From: Takakia lepidozioides
Taxonomy: Eukaryota; Streptophyta; Takakiopsida; Takakiales; Takakiaceae
DNA length: 64,000 bases
Reading direction: 5' to 3'
Assembly (NCBI GenBank): GCA_030704615.1
Contig: CM060734.1
Location: 30,520,042 to 30,584,041 of the forward strand
Under the pieces are notes generated by a model. That model was not told the DNA's origin. It did not search any database and saw nothing but the letters and a program-made list of their open reading frames with translations. How positions within the stretch are numbered: position 1 is the first letter of the stretch; each line of letters starts with the position of its first letter. The position numbers were made by a program, and so were the translations under genes. Shown piece after piece: positions 22,761 through 36,100 of this stretch.

Positions 22761-24286
22761 TTTCTTTGTTCTTTTCACTTCTTTTCCGGCCCTTTTTACT
22801 ATGAGAACTGTGGGAGACTCAATCAACTGTCCTCACATAAGTTATTATTATTAATAATTTTATTCTAATAAATAGGAAACACCTGGGAACGACAGCTCAG
22901 AAATCAGGCCCCTTAAATAGTGAGGGGAGAAAATAACCTCTGGTGTGAAAGAAAGGGGCTATAACATAAACCTTGGACATTAACACTAGATTATCAGAGT
23001 AGTTATACATCCCCACCCATGCCGCAGCGAAAGGGAAGACATAGGCGGGTGTTCAACTAGTTTCAAAAAGCCGTGGTATGACATGTGATTACGCATGAAG
23101 ATTGAGGTCCATCTGCACCTTCACAATCGTACTCGGGGGGGGGGGGGGGGGGGGGGGCAATGCCCATGGGAAGAAGTCACTTACTGGTTTTTTACAATCT
23201 CCCTTCATAAATAGTAGATCCGAACTACACGAATGCCCATCCGGCTTTATCTCTCATTTTACCTCGAGCCAGAGCTATCTGAATGTTGCATCACAAGAAT
23301 CAAGTAAACAACACTGGACTCATGCATGCATCCTAGCCTCTCATGAATGTGCCAAGGATAAACCCTCAATGCAGCCTAGTAAATCAGTGTGCTCTATCCA
23401 TCAATGCAACCCTTTAATCATGAATTCCCAACCAACTAAACTACCCACTCAGCTAGCAGTCAGTTTACCCTAGAAGGTTGGCATGATAAACAAACACCAA
23501 GACCAATGCACTTACTGGAAAATCAGTACTATCAGTGCATGATGCGAGTTAGTACCCAAATGGACTTAGACAGGGTAGCAACCAGAAATGCGTGGTCTCT
23601 TAGTCATTCATCAGCTCCAAATCACCTCCCCAAAATCTACGAATAAGTGCTCAGCTTGAAGCTTAAAGCATTGCTGCCTCAACACAACAACTTCACCACC
23701 AACTACCTCTCACTCCATCTCCAGAATTCTATGAGTTCACCGCCTCCAGCCACACCCTCTATCTCCAAAAACCGAGAAGCCACCACATAGATGCCGAATT
23801 CTCCCTTAAGTCCCCTACTCCACTTGCCTGTGGAATTACTACACCTGCTACTCCCAATGCCGACAAGTACATCAATACCAAGCTAGAAAGCTGCATACGC
23901 CTCCATTGCAGGATATTAACTAAGCGACAAGCAGCAGAGAAGTAACTAGCAGCCGAAAGCTTAAGCTTGCAGGCCTATGTCTGCTCCGAAATACTGAGTG
24001 TCAGCAGCTCGTTGTGCACCACCCTCGGTGCTTCACTCAGCACGCCGCACTCCATAATCCGCCAATTTAGGGCAAGGCGGATGAAATCGGATGAACGTCT
24101 TCATCCAATACTCCAAAACTACATCCAAACCGACATTCATCTAGATGTACATTCATCAAAAGACAGAGCCAAAAAGCACAGCTGCAAACAGTTACCACAT
24201 ATACACACTACAAACCTCTTTCACAATAACCTCGCCATGAAGGCATAGAAATGGGACACTGCCCAATGGAAGGGGGAGTATACCAC
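22761..24286. other. no gene recognised; contains a G homopolymer
   Basis: No supported coding sequence. The notable item is the G run at 23135-23157. Plus-strand open frames around it (for example 23102-23473) have no recognisable features. Confidence 0.3.
23135..23157 (+). repeat. G homopolymer of 23
   Basis: Twenty-three consecutive G residues. It could form a G-quadruplex, and its length in an assembly is unreliable. Confidence 0.9.
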
Positions 24287-24366
24287 ATCCGTCAAGTAGC
24301 AGGATTTGACCCTACTAGAATCATCCGGGTGGCACTCAGTGCACTAACCAACTGAGCTACGGAAAA
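24287..24366 (-). repeat. tRNA-like sequence (degenerate tRNA or SINE head)
   Basis: On the minus strand, TAGCTCAGTTGGTTAG (24360-24345) matches a polymerase III A box and GGGTCAAATCC (24312-24302) is close to a B box. The ends can pair over five to six bases. The D stem has a mismatch and the anticodon stem does not close, so it is unlikely to be a functional tRNA. Confidence 0.5.
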
Positions 24367-26100
24367 TTGAGCTACTAATTGTCGGTGAAGTCTTCCATTA
24401 TGAGGATCAGAAACTTCAACGAGCTCAGCAGGAAATAGGATAGGAGGAAATACAAGTCATTGTTTTCCTTGGGGAGAGAAGATCGGGCGGGGATGGCTGG
24501 TAGACATATTCAAGCCTCCATAAAATTATTCATCCAAGGATTTCATTCATTCATAGATATGGATGAAATATTCCGTTTACACCTATCTGAATCTAATTCG
24601 AAACTTAATCGCAAGTATAGGTGCTAACTTGCATCAAAACCCTTTGCCTAGTCATGCCTTAGGAAGGCAAGGCCAATAAAGGGGTCAGTGGCCCTTTTAA
24701 TCATATTAAAGAGATGGATGGGAAAAAATAACCCTTTTACAAGCCAGCCATAGAGTGTATAAAAGAGTTGCCACCCAGTAACCAAAAATGTAGAACAGTA
24801 ACAAAGGAAGAGAACGGAGAGCAAGCAGTCAACTATGAGGAGGCAGAAAACAGGAGCGGATGCGGCCCAGCCATCATCTAGGAAAAATAAGGCCAAGGAC
24901 TAAAAGGCTAAGCGAGTTTTTTTTTTTTTTTTGGAACAGTTATAGTATAGTTTTGTTAAGGATTTATGCGATTCAGAGGAGGATTAAAAAGCAGAATTCT
25001 AGGCCTATGGCCACTAGCACATTGCGAAACATAATATGTTTGATTAGGACTTGCATGCCACTGAGAGGGTGGCAGACGCAATCCTTAATGCTGTCCTCCG
25101 GCTGGCCACCAGCTTACCCGGGATGACCCAAGGAACATAGTCAATGATTTTAGAAACAGTGAAGAGACAGCACGAATTGTTGCCTCAAGCCTATGAACGG
25201 TGGCAGACCTGATGCATGTCTGAGCATCTGAAGCCGACTATGAGTACGGCCGAGTAAGGGCCTAGCATAACGATCCGAAAATGTAATATGAAGAAGAGGG
25301 GGAGAGAGAGTTATGTTTTAGCTGTTATCCTCGGAAACGCTGTCAGTGCTGACAGTTTCGATTTTATGTTTTAAATATATATTCAGTTTTATTCCAATAA
25401 AATCAGGACAACACTAGCATTTCAGTTTTGTAATTAGGGTGGAGCCATTACGCGACTAGCCGCTTGTTTTATTTACTGGAACCTATCTTTATGCTTGGTT
25501 TCTCTTCCTCTTTTCAGTGGAGTATGATGCACGAGGGGCTCAAACATACCCCTACACATACCACCCCAGTAACGTGATATCAATTTCAGACCTACTCTTA
25601 CCTGGAATCCGGGTTAGTATGTCCATGCAATCTATGCAGAACAATGTATGAGAATTATCCAAAACCCAGAAATAACGGCAAATTCCGTTCCCTATCACAT
25701 GAGCTCGCGCCCGTGAGAATATGAATAAGTTCATTCTTTCTACCTCGATTTCCTTTCATCCCCAAACACTATGAGACCCACCCAAATCACCCACCCAAAT
25801 CGGGTCGGGTAGTTAGTTTCTGGTGAAGCCTCTCTTTCTTTCATCCACGTATAGATGAAAAATAATACCATTCATTCATTACTATAGCTCGGGATCAAGG
25901 GGTTGAGCTGTATTTTCTGCAATGGTATTTCAGGTACTCAGTGGAATTTCTGTGTAGAACTGAAAGCATAAGGGGAACTCTCTATTTTATGAGGGAACGG
26001 GTATGGTCAACCATTCTGCCCAGAAACGTCGTCGTCCTCATCCAGCCATGGCTGGCCAGGTGCCTAGAGCACTGTGGGTGCTTTGCAGAGCTCGGTGGCG
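24367..26100. other. no gene recognised
   Basis: Intergenic DNA with a T16 run at 24917-24932. No supported exons. Confidence 0.3.
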
Positions 26101-26151
26101 ATGGTGGCATGCCAGCTTTCGCCTCACGTTTTCCCACTCTACATTACCCGC

Positions 26152-26207
26152 CACGTGCTCCTTTGTCGATGTTTTTGTGTGTACAGCGGCAAGCTTCCAG
26201 GCACGTG
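26152..26207. promoter_or_regulatory. two G-box (CACGTG) motifs upstream of the first ELIP gene
   Basis: CACGTG occurs at 26152-26157 and 26202-26207, about 400-460 bases before the ATG at 26612. G-boxes are known binding sites of light- and ABA-responsive bZIP/bHLH factors, so a role in ELIP induction is plausible but inferred. Confidence 0.4.
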
Positions 26208-26611
26208 GAGAGCATTACCCTTCTCTTCCGTCTCTCCGTTCCTAATGCAGAGGTTTTCGGCGTTCAAGTCTGCATGTTTCATTGCCAAGGTGTCGATATT
26301 TTGAGGTGATTGTAAGGAAATCAAGTCTAGCCTACAGTACTTACGGTGATGGATATCCATTGGCTGTGTGCGCCTGGGTATACACTTGGCAAGCCATGCA
26401 GGCTGCTCAATGAGCTCATGACACAGCAACAGTCCGTTGCCTTTCCCCTGCAACTCTTATACCCCCACCCGGCCTCGTTCCTAGCACAATTGTGTAGCGA
26501 AATTTGCCTCTGTACATACATTTCCACTTCGGCTTCACTTCTGTGGCTTCATATCTGACTATCTACCGCCTGCGGAGCTCCTGAGTTCCATTCGATTCGC
26601 AGCTCAGCAAC

Positions 26612-27991
26612 ATGGCCGCCTCCACTATGATCTGCAGACCCGGCTGCTTGCAGTCTGTGGTTGGACTCTCTTCGATGAGAACTTCCCACACGACCGGATC
26701 GAACACCCCCTTTCTAGCCACGCTTGAGCTGAGAGGTGTTCGCTCCGCCCAGAAGGAGAGGCGGAGCCGCCTTGCTGTTTCTGCTTCTCAGAAGCAAGAG
26801 ACTCCTTTGGTACGTTCATCTTAGGTTTTCTCTCCACCTCTGCGCGCATTGATTTACCTTTTGGAACTAGGATGTACTGTCTCTCCACACTGTATGTAAG
26901 GAGTAGGTATGTGGACTGTTTCTGTTCAGCAATCTCCCGTCCTTTTCACTTAGTGGCAATGAGTTGGGCATTCGATTTGCAGCTTGATGGTATATTTGTC
27001 TAAAGAAGGGCTGTTGTCCCAATTCTCATCTTTACTGAATGCAAATGCAGCCCGACACAAAGGTGGACATCTCCGAGAAAGATATTCAGGGAAAGGAGGA
27101 CTTTAAGGTATTTGACAACTAGCCCGCTGGTATGTTTTTCCGGCCCGAGAGTGAACGTCGCCCTGAGACTGGGAATACCAACCCCGAAAGTGTCATGAAG
27201 TGCGATGGACCAGCACCGGAAACCGTCAACAGCCGACTGGCAATGCTAGGAATCACTTGGGCGTTCGTAGCTGAGATTATCTCTGGCCAAACCGTTGTCC
27301 AGCAGGTACTGTTTTTCTTCAGTTCAAAGCTATCAAAGTCAGAGCCGTTGCTCATTGCCAGCTCGTTCTGGGTGGTCAATCCTGTCCTGCCAAAAATTTG
27401 TGCTTTCTCTATGGCTTAAGAATCAATCGAGAAGTAGTCTTATATGTTGAGATCTTTATGTTTTCTCTATGGCAATAAAACGCGCGCGTTACACGTTAAG
27501 AAACAACACCTGAGAAGTGGTCTTATATGTTGGAGAGCTAACTAAGAAAATATGTTGCAATGCAGGTGACGGAGGGGAGAGCACTTATCTGGTTCTTATT
27601 CGTTTCGCCCATCATCATCGGAGCTACTCTTATCCCCATCTTTTCCCGGGGCGAGTCTCCCGATAGCAGGTGAAAAAGTGTTCCCGTCATTACCATTTCA
27701 TAAACTTCCTGCTGCTCTGATTGAAAATTCTTTACTCCAGCTTGCGAGATCGGTAAAAGTACAATTGCAATTCGGAACCTGGAATTGTCATATTGAATTT
27801 CGCTTCTGAAATGAACGCTCAAATGCATCATGGGTGACTGGCAATTCAGGAAATTTGGTCCCTTGGACGCAAAGACAGAACGGTGGAATGGACGGGCGGC
27901 TATGCTAGGACTTGTTGCGCTGATCATTACCGAGCAATTTTTCCTCAAGGGCCCACTCTTGGGGTTCGTCCATGATTCTATCACCTTTTAA
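26612..27991 (+). CDS. early light-induced protein (ELIP), four exons, with in-frame TAG
   Basis: ELIPs are three-helix chlorophyll-binding thylakoid proteins that protect against photo-oxidative stress. The exons are 26612-26809, 27051-27305, 27566-27669 and 27850-27991, all phase-consistent, ending in TAA. Exon 1 is a Ser/Arg-rich plastid transit peptide. Helix 1 carries the chlorophyll-binding ExxNSRLAML-type motif (PETVNSRLAMLGITWAF), helix 2 is RALIWFLFVSPIIIGATL, and helix 3 is ERWNGRAAMLGLVALII. Codon 90 (27120-27122) is TAG, just before PAGMFFRPE. The paralog at 30.6 kb has Phe at the aligned site. The AG of this TAG could also serve as an alternative acceptor: use of 27123 as exon start keeps the phase and drops 24 codons including the stop. 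So the gene is either broken, rescued by splicing, or a sequence error. Confidence 0.85.
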
Positions 27992-30360
27992 AGCACTCTT
28001 TACAAGTGTAAATCTTGTATAAGCGAGCTGTGTATCAAAGTAGAGTCCTTGAAAAGGAAACGTTAGTGTGCCCATATTCTGGCAATGAATTTTGTACAAA
28101 GTTTTGTTGAAGTGCGCGCCAGCATTCGCCAAAGCAGCCGCATATCAATGCATGCATGGAGATAAATGTACTGGTCAGCTGTATTGTACAATTAATATGA
28201 TTTTGATTTCCACGTTACAAATCTCGTCTACACTCTCTAGTCAGTTTACATATTCAGCATGAAGCATCTCTACACATGCTGCAGCACGAAGATTGACAGT
28301 TCAGGAACTGTTACAATTCACTGGCATGATCTGACATCGATATGTTTATGATGCGATACTACATCAGAAGATTAGAAACAAGCTGCAGGAATATGTTACA
28401 ACATTCCATTTTAGATTATTAAAAATATGCCGAGAAGAGTGAAATTGTAAATACGATGAAAAACTGTCCTTAAGACACGATATTTCAAACATACTCATCA
28501 ATTCCTGTCCCAGTTGCCTGGGGATAAGTCGTTTCTGGACCAAAACTGGTCGATGAGCAGCAGCTGAGTAATATGTGTGGCAAGAGAAATTATCTAACAT
28601 TAACATATCAATCCTGAATTCCTGCCCCAGAATTCCTGTCACGGCTACGGACGTGACCGCAAATATGTGTATGTGTATGTCTCGCCCATAAACAATAGGA
28701 CGAGTATCGATAGTTGAGGCGGTCAGTACTTAGCAGACAGGACGTCCCAGGCAAGGATACATGGTATAGCTCTGGAGTAGGCGTGGGCTTTTGTGCATCT
28801 GGCATACTCCCGCTTGCTATATTTTTTCTGCCAAAAGAAAGCCTTAGACAGATCATATTGATAAGAGGATATGGAAAAAAATAACCATGTCAAAGCAAAG
28901 GGCCATGAGGCAAACATGATTGGATGCACCCTAACCCAGCCATGGGAAGTAAGCTTAAGAAAACAAGTTCTCTGAGAAGCTCAGCAAGCTACGAATTACT
29001 GAGCAGAAACAGCAGGTCTAAATCCAAAAACTAGAAACTTCGAAAAGTTCATCGTCTGCTGCGGAGATAGCATTCTATCACCCATCTCAGCAGTACAGTA
29101 TATAAGAGGATCAAATGAGCTTTATGTGAGTTCTCAAGTCCTACATCTTGAGGAGCTTGAGCAGACTGCAATGCGTACTGAGGTGGGAGAGATTGTGTAC
29201 CAGCAGCACACACGAAATTATCATTAGACAATAATACATATGGTTAGAATTATCAATTGGCACCACGTATGGCACGAGTGATCCAAACTCAATCCTACTC
29301 GGATCTTAATCCCGCTAGGGGATTGTCTCTGCACGCTATGATTGAGGGCCTTTTTACTCTTGAAGAGAGAAAGATCAAGAGACCAATGCCAGCCCATATG
29401 TACATGTAACGCCAACCGTAATTAGCGGAAAGAAGAGCCTCCTTCTCTTGCGGGTAATGCCTCGCCCACAATAAATCAAGTAAAGCTCTACAAGTACCAA
29501 AACGCTGATGAAGTTTGTAAGTAAAATTGAAGTTCATCAAAACTTTGAAAGTTTTGGAAGTTTGAAGTAAAAAACGCTGATGAAGCTTATCTCAAGCTAG
29601 CTTGAAAATCTATGGTGCAGTTCATATTTAGTAAGGGCATATCAGAAGAGGGGAGTAAACATTTGCTAACAAATAACACTTAACATTTGCTAGTGTGCAC
29701 GAGTAGGCAAGTCTTAACATTTATGGTTAACGTTGATAGAGGTAACATTTGTCCAGGGCAGACTGTTACTGCGGGCACCTTTGTGACATCAATCAGTGGA
29801 TTGAACCCACAGCCACTTCCAAGGTGGTATGTGCCGCCTTTCAACAAATGATTGGATAAGTAGTTACAAACAGGGCGTTTGCCGAGCCAATTCATGGAAT
29901 TGCTCAAAAAGCACTTCCCACATGCCGGTGCCACCTGGAATGCCACGTAAGCACCACTTTTTTTCCACCCGATTCTATTGTAGTCATAATGCGCTTCCAC
30001 CCCAATTGAAGGGTTTCGCCCAATGGGGCCCTTCAACTACCCTCATAGGGGCCAAAACAAAGGGCCGTGGTGCAACCATTGGATGCTCTACTGTGGACTC
30101 GTTCATTAACACAGTCTACCAAAACTCATCGCAGTGTGCAGACACACGTCCCGTACACAGTGAGGACGACAGTTTGGTGCCATGTGTCGCTGGCTTCCAT
30201 GAAACACTGGACTTGTGGTGCTCCCACACTGCGACTGACTGCAGAGGCTGCAAACTGCAAACACATTTGTTTGGAAAATTGCGAGGGAGGGAGGGTGAGT
30301 CAGCAGGGTGGTCGACGATGCAGCACGCTGGCCACAGAAAGATCAGTGCCATGTGTCTTC
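27992..30360. other. intergenic between the ELIP copies
   Basis: No supported gene. Several minus-strand open frames of 60-120 codons (for example 29680-30036) show no domain. AT-rich, with scattered low complexity. Confidence 0.3.
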
Positions 30361-30367
30361 AGCTTTG

Positions 30368-30429
30368 CACGTGTCACAACTAGAATTTGGAGCTCAGTTC
30401 TGGCGGAGTTAGTATCTGCAGTATATAAG
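30368..30429 (+). promoter_or_regulatory. ABRE-like CACGTGTC and TATA box of the second ELIP copy
   Basis: CACGTGTC (30368-30375) matches the ABA-response-element/G-box family. TATATAAG (30422-30429) is a good TATA box about 190 bases before the ATG at 30617, leaving room for a leader of roughly 150-160 bases. Confidence 0.5.
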
Positions 30430-30616
30430 AGGTTGGATGCCACAGACAGTAGCACAGTGCAAGCGCCAACTGAAAACCTCGCAGCCAACCTCTTCGACGA
30501 CCTGTAGATCAATTGTTGTTTACTCTCTCTCAGCTCCAGTTTCCTCCACCTACATTCAGCAGCAGCTCTAAGTTCTCTCACTAATAGTACATCTGCTACC
30601 TAGAGAGGTTTAAAGA

Positions 30617-31902
30617 ATGGCAGGTTTATGTAGCATGGAGGTCATGGTCATGGGGAGCACTGTTTCCTTAAGCTGCCTCGCGTCCCGTGGGGTGGGTGCA
30701 CAAAGCAAAGTTACTCCTTCAGCTTTGGGTGGATTGCAGCGAAACTTTGCAGCTCCCCTCCAGCAATCAGAGAGGCGCAGACTTGTTGGTGTGCGGGCCG
30801 CCCAGAAGCAAGATACTCCCCTGGTGAGGAATCCCTTTGGGCTGCTGTAAAAGCTCAGATCTAAATTTCTGGTTCGGTTTGACTTTTGAATGGTCGGACC
30901 GCGTCTTAAGGATAATAGCGTTCATCACTTGCACGGTTTATATAGAGATCGTAAACTTCGTTCTGACGCCTCCCCAGAGGCTTCTCAAGTCACCTAGCTT
31001 TTCTTGAATCAGTCCACGAATTGCTGGCGTGCCTTCTTAGTTTTAAACAGCTTGCGCAGAGTTGATACTGCAGTTCAACGTTAAGTACAGCTCAAGTGTC
31101 TTTCGTCGAGCTATCATCGTGAACTTAAGTCGAAATCAGGTGAAGACTGTACACTTGAATTGGAAGAGCTCTGTATGTATGTTTCCTTTCGATAATTCAA
31201 TCCTTACGTTGCTGTGGGCCTGTTGGTCAATCACATGGATGCAGCCGGAATATTACCGAGGCGGGTGTTACTGAGCATGAGAAGGAGGAGCCATTGCGGG
31301 TGTTTGACAGGTTTCCAGCAAGTCAGTTCTTCCGCCCCGAGACTGACCGTCGGCCTGAGCTGGGCAACAAGGAGTTCACTAGTGTCATGAAATTTGATGG
31401 CCCTGGCCCTGAGACTATTAATGGCCGCCTGGCCATGTTGGGCATTGTTTGGGCATTTGCTGCTGAAATTAACTCCGGCATCACTGTAGTCCCCCATCTT
31501 CGGGTCTGGCGAATCTCCTGATAGCAGGTACCTAGGGAACTTGATTTCAATATTTAGAAGTTACTGTTTAAAAGTTACTGTCTTCAGAATTTCTGAACTT
31601 GAGCAATAATTACAGCGTAGATGAAGTCGATCCTGAAAAAATGTGAGCCTTTAATAGTTGGAGCTGAAGTTGAATGCACTCGAAATGAAAACTTCTTAGC
31701 TTCAATAACGTGGAAGTGGCTGGCTTATAGATGTGATTGTTTAGTTTTGATGGTGTTCAGGAAGTTTGGACCATTCAATGTAAAGGCAGAGCGTTGGAAC
31801 GGGAGCGCGGCCATGATAGGTTTTGCATCACTGATTTTGACAGAACAGCTACTTATCAATGGCCCACTTTTGGCCTTTCTCCACTTGTCCAAACCTTTTT
31901 GA
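30617..31902 (+). pseudogene. second ELIP copy, lacking helix 2
   Basis: Exon 1 (30617-30823) encodes a transit peptide ending AAQKQDTPL, like the first copy. Exon 2 is phase-consistent from 31261 and encodes VFDRFPASQFFRPE and helix 1 (ETINGRLAMLGIVWAF). The frame then joins directly to the equivalent of the end of exon 3 (a GESPDS-like segment, in another frame). Intron 2 and nearly all of the helix 2 exon are missing, and translation stops at a TGA near 31519. The last exon (31761-31902, 142 bases, the same length as in copy 1) still encodes helix 3 (ERWNGSAAMIGFASLIL) and TGA. At the position matching copy 1's exon 2 start, a GATGCAG acceptor is conserved but opens a stop-containing frame. 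It is most simply a truncated duplicate. Confidence 0.8.
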
Positions 31903-33124
31903 ACGCTTACGGAGTGTCTAGTGCGAGGTCTAGTGAAGAACTAGCTGCAGTGCATGCGTGACCCAGAGGTTAATGTGAGCAGAGTGTACACGATACTAGA
32001 AGGTAATGTAGTGTACATAGTGCAAAACGTTGCTACGTACTATCGGTTTTGAGACCTGATGGATTGTAAAGTGTCGTTTTGTGTACCTTAAAATTTGAGT
32101 AAAATTCAAATTCTTTCAAAGACTTATTAATTATCGGTTGAAGTTGGCATGTTTGAGCATATGTTTCCCACGTTCAAACTATCGGAAACTATTGATGCTT
32201 TTGGGTTATATTACCAGCACTAGTTTGATGGTGACTGTCAATCACTACATTTCTGTTTCATCTAGAATACTTTGCTAGTGCAACGCTAGACCCCAAAACT
32301 ATTTACTTAAATCGAAGGTTGAAGATTGTACATACAGGTGTACACTTACTGCACGGACATTAAATTATAGTCCTGAATACTGAAGCCAACTTCACATGCA
32401 ACTTGGTAGAGGGAAAGGACAATATACTTGCAGCTCTAGCGAGAGCTCTAGACAGTGTGCAGAAAACGATGCAAAATGATAGTTAAAGTAATTTTGAAAA
32501 ATTATATAGTCCGAAAGGGAGTTGGCAAGAGAATATGAAGAGGTAGGTAGTTACAACAACCTCCTAATCATGTGCTAAATATGAGTAAAAATCCAATACC
32601 GGTTAACTGCCATCACCATTCCTGTCCACCTTCCTGCAGCCAGGAACAACGGCGAACGCGTCTCTTCATGTGTGACTGCCTCTAGATACTATCAGATAAC
32701 CGCATCCACCTCTTTGGAACCTGAATAACTCACGGTCCAACATTTTATACTGGGTTGTCATCTTCAATGGGGCACGGAGCCAAACGATTCTTCTGGCCAG
32801 CCATTGTCCAGACTATGTACACTAGTGTTTCTAGTGGTGCATGCTTCGTCTGCGTATCTCCCAGCTCCATCGTCCGCACAAAATCCTCTCCCCGTGAAAT
32901 TGTATCAGTTAGCCAGCGAGATGATAAAAGCGGCTCCCAGTTATAGCTAGTCTTGGGGATGATATTATGATGGGCAGACGATGAGCATTTATGATCTGGA
33001 TAGGCTTCTGGAAGTTGTCGCTCCCTGTACTCCGACCGTGGAGAATTGTCTAGACGCCGTGCGTGAAATACATCTGCGGCTTTGGGATACTGGCCTGTCT
33101 TCTCTGCTAGGATAATTTAGAATC
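31903..33124. other. intergenic, no gene recognised
   Basis: 3' flank of the ELIP pseudogene and 5' flank of the coiled-coil gene. A short plus-strand open frame at 32755-32946 has no recognisable feature. Confidence 0.3.
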
Positions 33125-36100
33125 ATGACTTACAGTACCTCAAGTGAGGAAGGGACCCCGCCCACCAGTTACCGTGACAAGGTTTCTGGTGCGAAAAGCT
33201 ACCATGATGCAATTTCGCGACTCTTGCATAAGCACTCTCGTCAGCCTCCACAACAAGTAGAAACGGAACCGCCTTTTGAAGCGAAACCCCGGCACTTTCG
33301 CCAGCCACCTGAAATAGAAACTACTAGCAGTCATGACTTCCTCGATGAGGACAGCGAGAAAAGCATTCAACAGAAGCTGCCCAGAGCCCATGGGAAAAAG
33401 GGCGAGCTAGATATGTCCAGCTTCAAATCCAGGGCGGTCTACTGCGAGGTGATCTTTTCCAGTCCTTTCCTCAACACCTTTTCACTCTAGAGAGGTTACT
33501 AGCAGGACCAATGACTGAGCACTGACTTCACCATTTGTTCAAGATTTAATGTTGCAAATTCTATGTTTCAGGCTGTTTCAGGAAGCATATAACATGTATG
33601 GGAGTGTTGTTGGAATTCGACAAAGAATAGAGATAAAAGATGAACCGATTACTCAGAACTCTCCACCCAACCATAGGACCACAACAAGATGTGTCCACCC
33701 TCCTAGCTCTCCCTATTTATACTCAAAGTCTAATCTAGAAATAGCTGAGATAACTATAGCATAACTCCATGCTTTTACTTAAGTTATCTCCACCTGTTAT
33801 TATGGTACAATGACTTGAGTCACAAATAACTGAAGCTAACTTTAGCTATCTTTTAACTAACTAACCGAGGCTTATCTCTATTGTTAACTATGACTTGTCA
33901 TTTGTAGATATGTTTAATTACTTCCAACAAGTGTAACTTTGCCACCACAATGGTCGCAATGCAAAATAGCCCTTAAAGACTGATTGGAAAAATGCAACTT
34001 GGTGTCCAGGCTTTCTTACATACATGTGCAAACATCTCAAAGTCAAAAAAGCACAAGCCTCTCAGGCATCTCAGATTGATATATATGCATCTATGTCATG
34101 ACCGTCATGTTCTTAATGAACAAGGCATGCATACAATACGACTTGACTTCAGGTGAATCTGGCAGACATGCTGAGCAAGGGGCGACCCCCGGGCAGGGCC
34201 ATCACACCCGGAAAATATGAGCATGCTCCTGATGCCTACCGCGCCAACGTCTGCTGCATGGTAAGGACATCTCGTCTAACTATCCGTAGGCTCGTCCGTA
34301 GGAGTCTCGACTGTACTTCAGAATTCCGTGATTCCTGCTCTCGCTCTCAGTGCTCAAGGTTATTCCTCCCTAGATTACAGTGCACACCTCTTTCTCCGTA
34401 AAGGAGTTGATGAAGTCCTGTCAGTGACCGGTCGTCAAATGGGAATTCTTTAAGTTACAAGTTTGAATATTCTGCTGCTTGTTGGGGTTTAAATATCTGC
34501 AATACTTAAGAAGTGCTAACATCGCTGGGACTAGTACTTACTTTTATACGCTCCACACGCCATGGACGACGGCTTACAGATCTAGCTACCTGCACATTGC
34601 CCACTTCTGAAAGTTGGTATGACTTCAACTGAGACTTCAACACCCCATGCAGTACATGTCAATTTCGTAATCATAACCTTGAACTCTTGAGAGATCCCCA
34701 CAGCTGCTAGGGGAGATATGTGCGATCAGTATGCCGTATGCGCGCGTGCTGCGAAGAATTCAGGAAGTGTTGGAGCATTCCATCTACAGCAACTATGTCA
34801 CCCCCCATCAGGGTGGCTTCTTTGATCAGGTGACGATCTCTTTTGTTACCCGGGAATTCGAATCAGAAAAGGGTCAGAAACTAACTTCCCATAGTTAAGA
34901 GGAGCTTCCTGCAGTTTGAATCCTGACCCGGATTCATGCAATACATGTAATTATATATCCAGATCAAATTAGGACATATCCGGTTGGTTCATGGGAAAGA
35001 TCACCCGGTCAATATATAGTTCTAAGATTGAAATGATAGATCTTCCTTTCTTGAACCGGTCTTAGTTCAACGTTCCGTGCACCTGGTTCGAAAATTAAAT
35101 TCATTCATGCCTTCTCCAGCTGCCTGGTCTGAAGTTATCCTAGCTAAGTTCAATCGAAATCAAGCTCGACATGTGACGATTGGGCTGGTAGAAATCAAGT
35201 TCAGCTCATTACATTTTGAGATCAAGAGGGGGATGTTGGCTGGGTCTGGAATTCCACAGATCCTCCACAGATATTTGCAGGGGCTTCCATGCGGCCTGAC
35301 TTGCCTCACAACATCACATTTCATGACCCAGAAAACATCCCACTTGATCTATACATCTGGTACTTATGTAAACTTTGGATAGCTCTAGATAGCTCTCCCT
35401 TTTTCATGAAGAATGATCCGTTATTTCTGAGTCACACCTAATTACGTGTACATGTTCTGAAAGTAGGAGGCACATGTACACACACGTTTGAGGATGCAAA
35501 ATAAATACAATCGACCAGTATCATGCACAAGGCCCAGTGCCTTAATCTGTGTTTCCTCAAATCAGGTCATAGATCCAATCAGCACGTGAGGAACAGCCGT
35601 GAACGATGCTCCATTTCCAGCTCCCGCAATTATGAAAGGCTACAAAAATCCACGCCTGCCAGCATAGATGATCTAGATCTATTCCTCACAGACACCGTAA
35701 GTTATAGATCATGTAGCCTCGGTGTCCGGGGTATTCTAACAGAGCGTGACCCTCTTCAGGAACTTCAAGAAGATGGTTCCTGCATCTCTGTTCACCAACT
35801 TCCAAAAATCTCGAGGCTGAGTCTAAAGCCCTGGCCCTATTGGGATCTAACTTTTGGGCTGCTCACACACAGCAGATTGATGCTTGACGTACGTCTGGCT
35901 GTCTAGCTCTAGGATATCTTGAAAGCCCAACTGTAGTCCCTAATGTTATCTATGTTTCCGTCCAAACTGGGCGCGAGACCGTCTATGGCCACGAGGCTAG
36001 CTACTGCAAACAAAGTCTTGTGAATACATAATTTATCATTATCAATGTTCAAGATTATATAAATGTATCCTTCCCGAGGCCACTGGGTGAGAAGGGCGTC

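Noticed and set aside
24287-24366. A functional tRNA gene
   Set aside because: The anticodon stem does not pair and the D stem has a mismatch.
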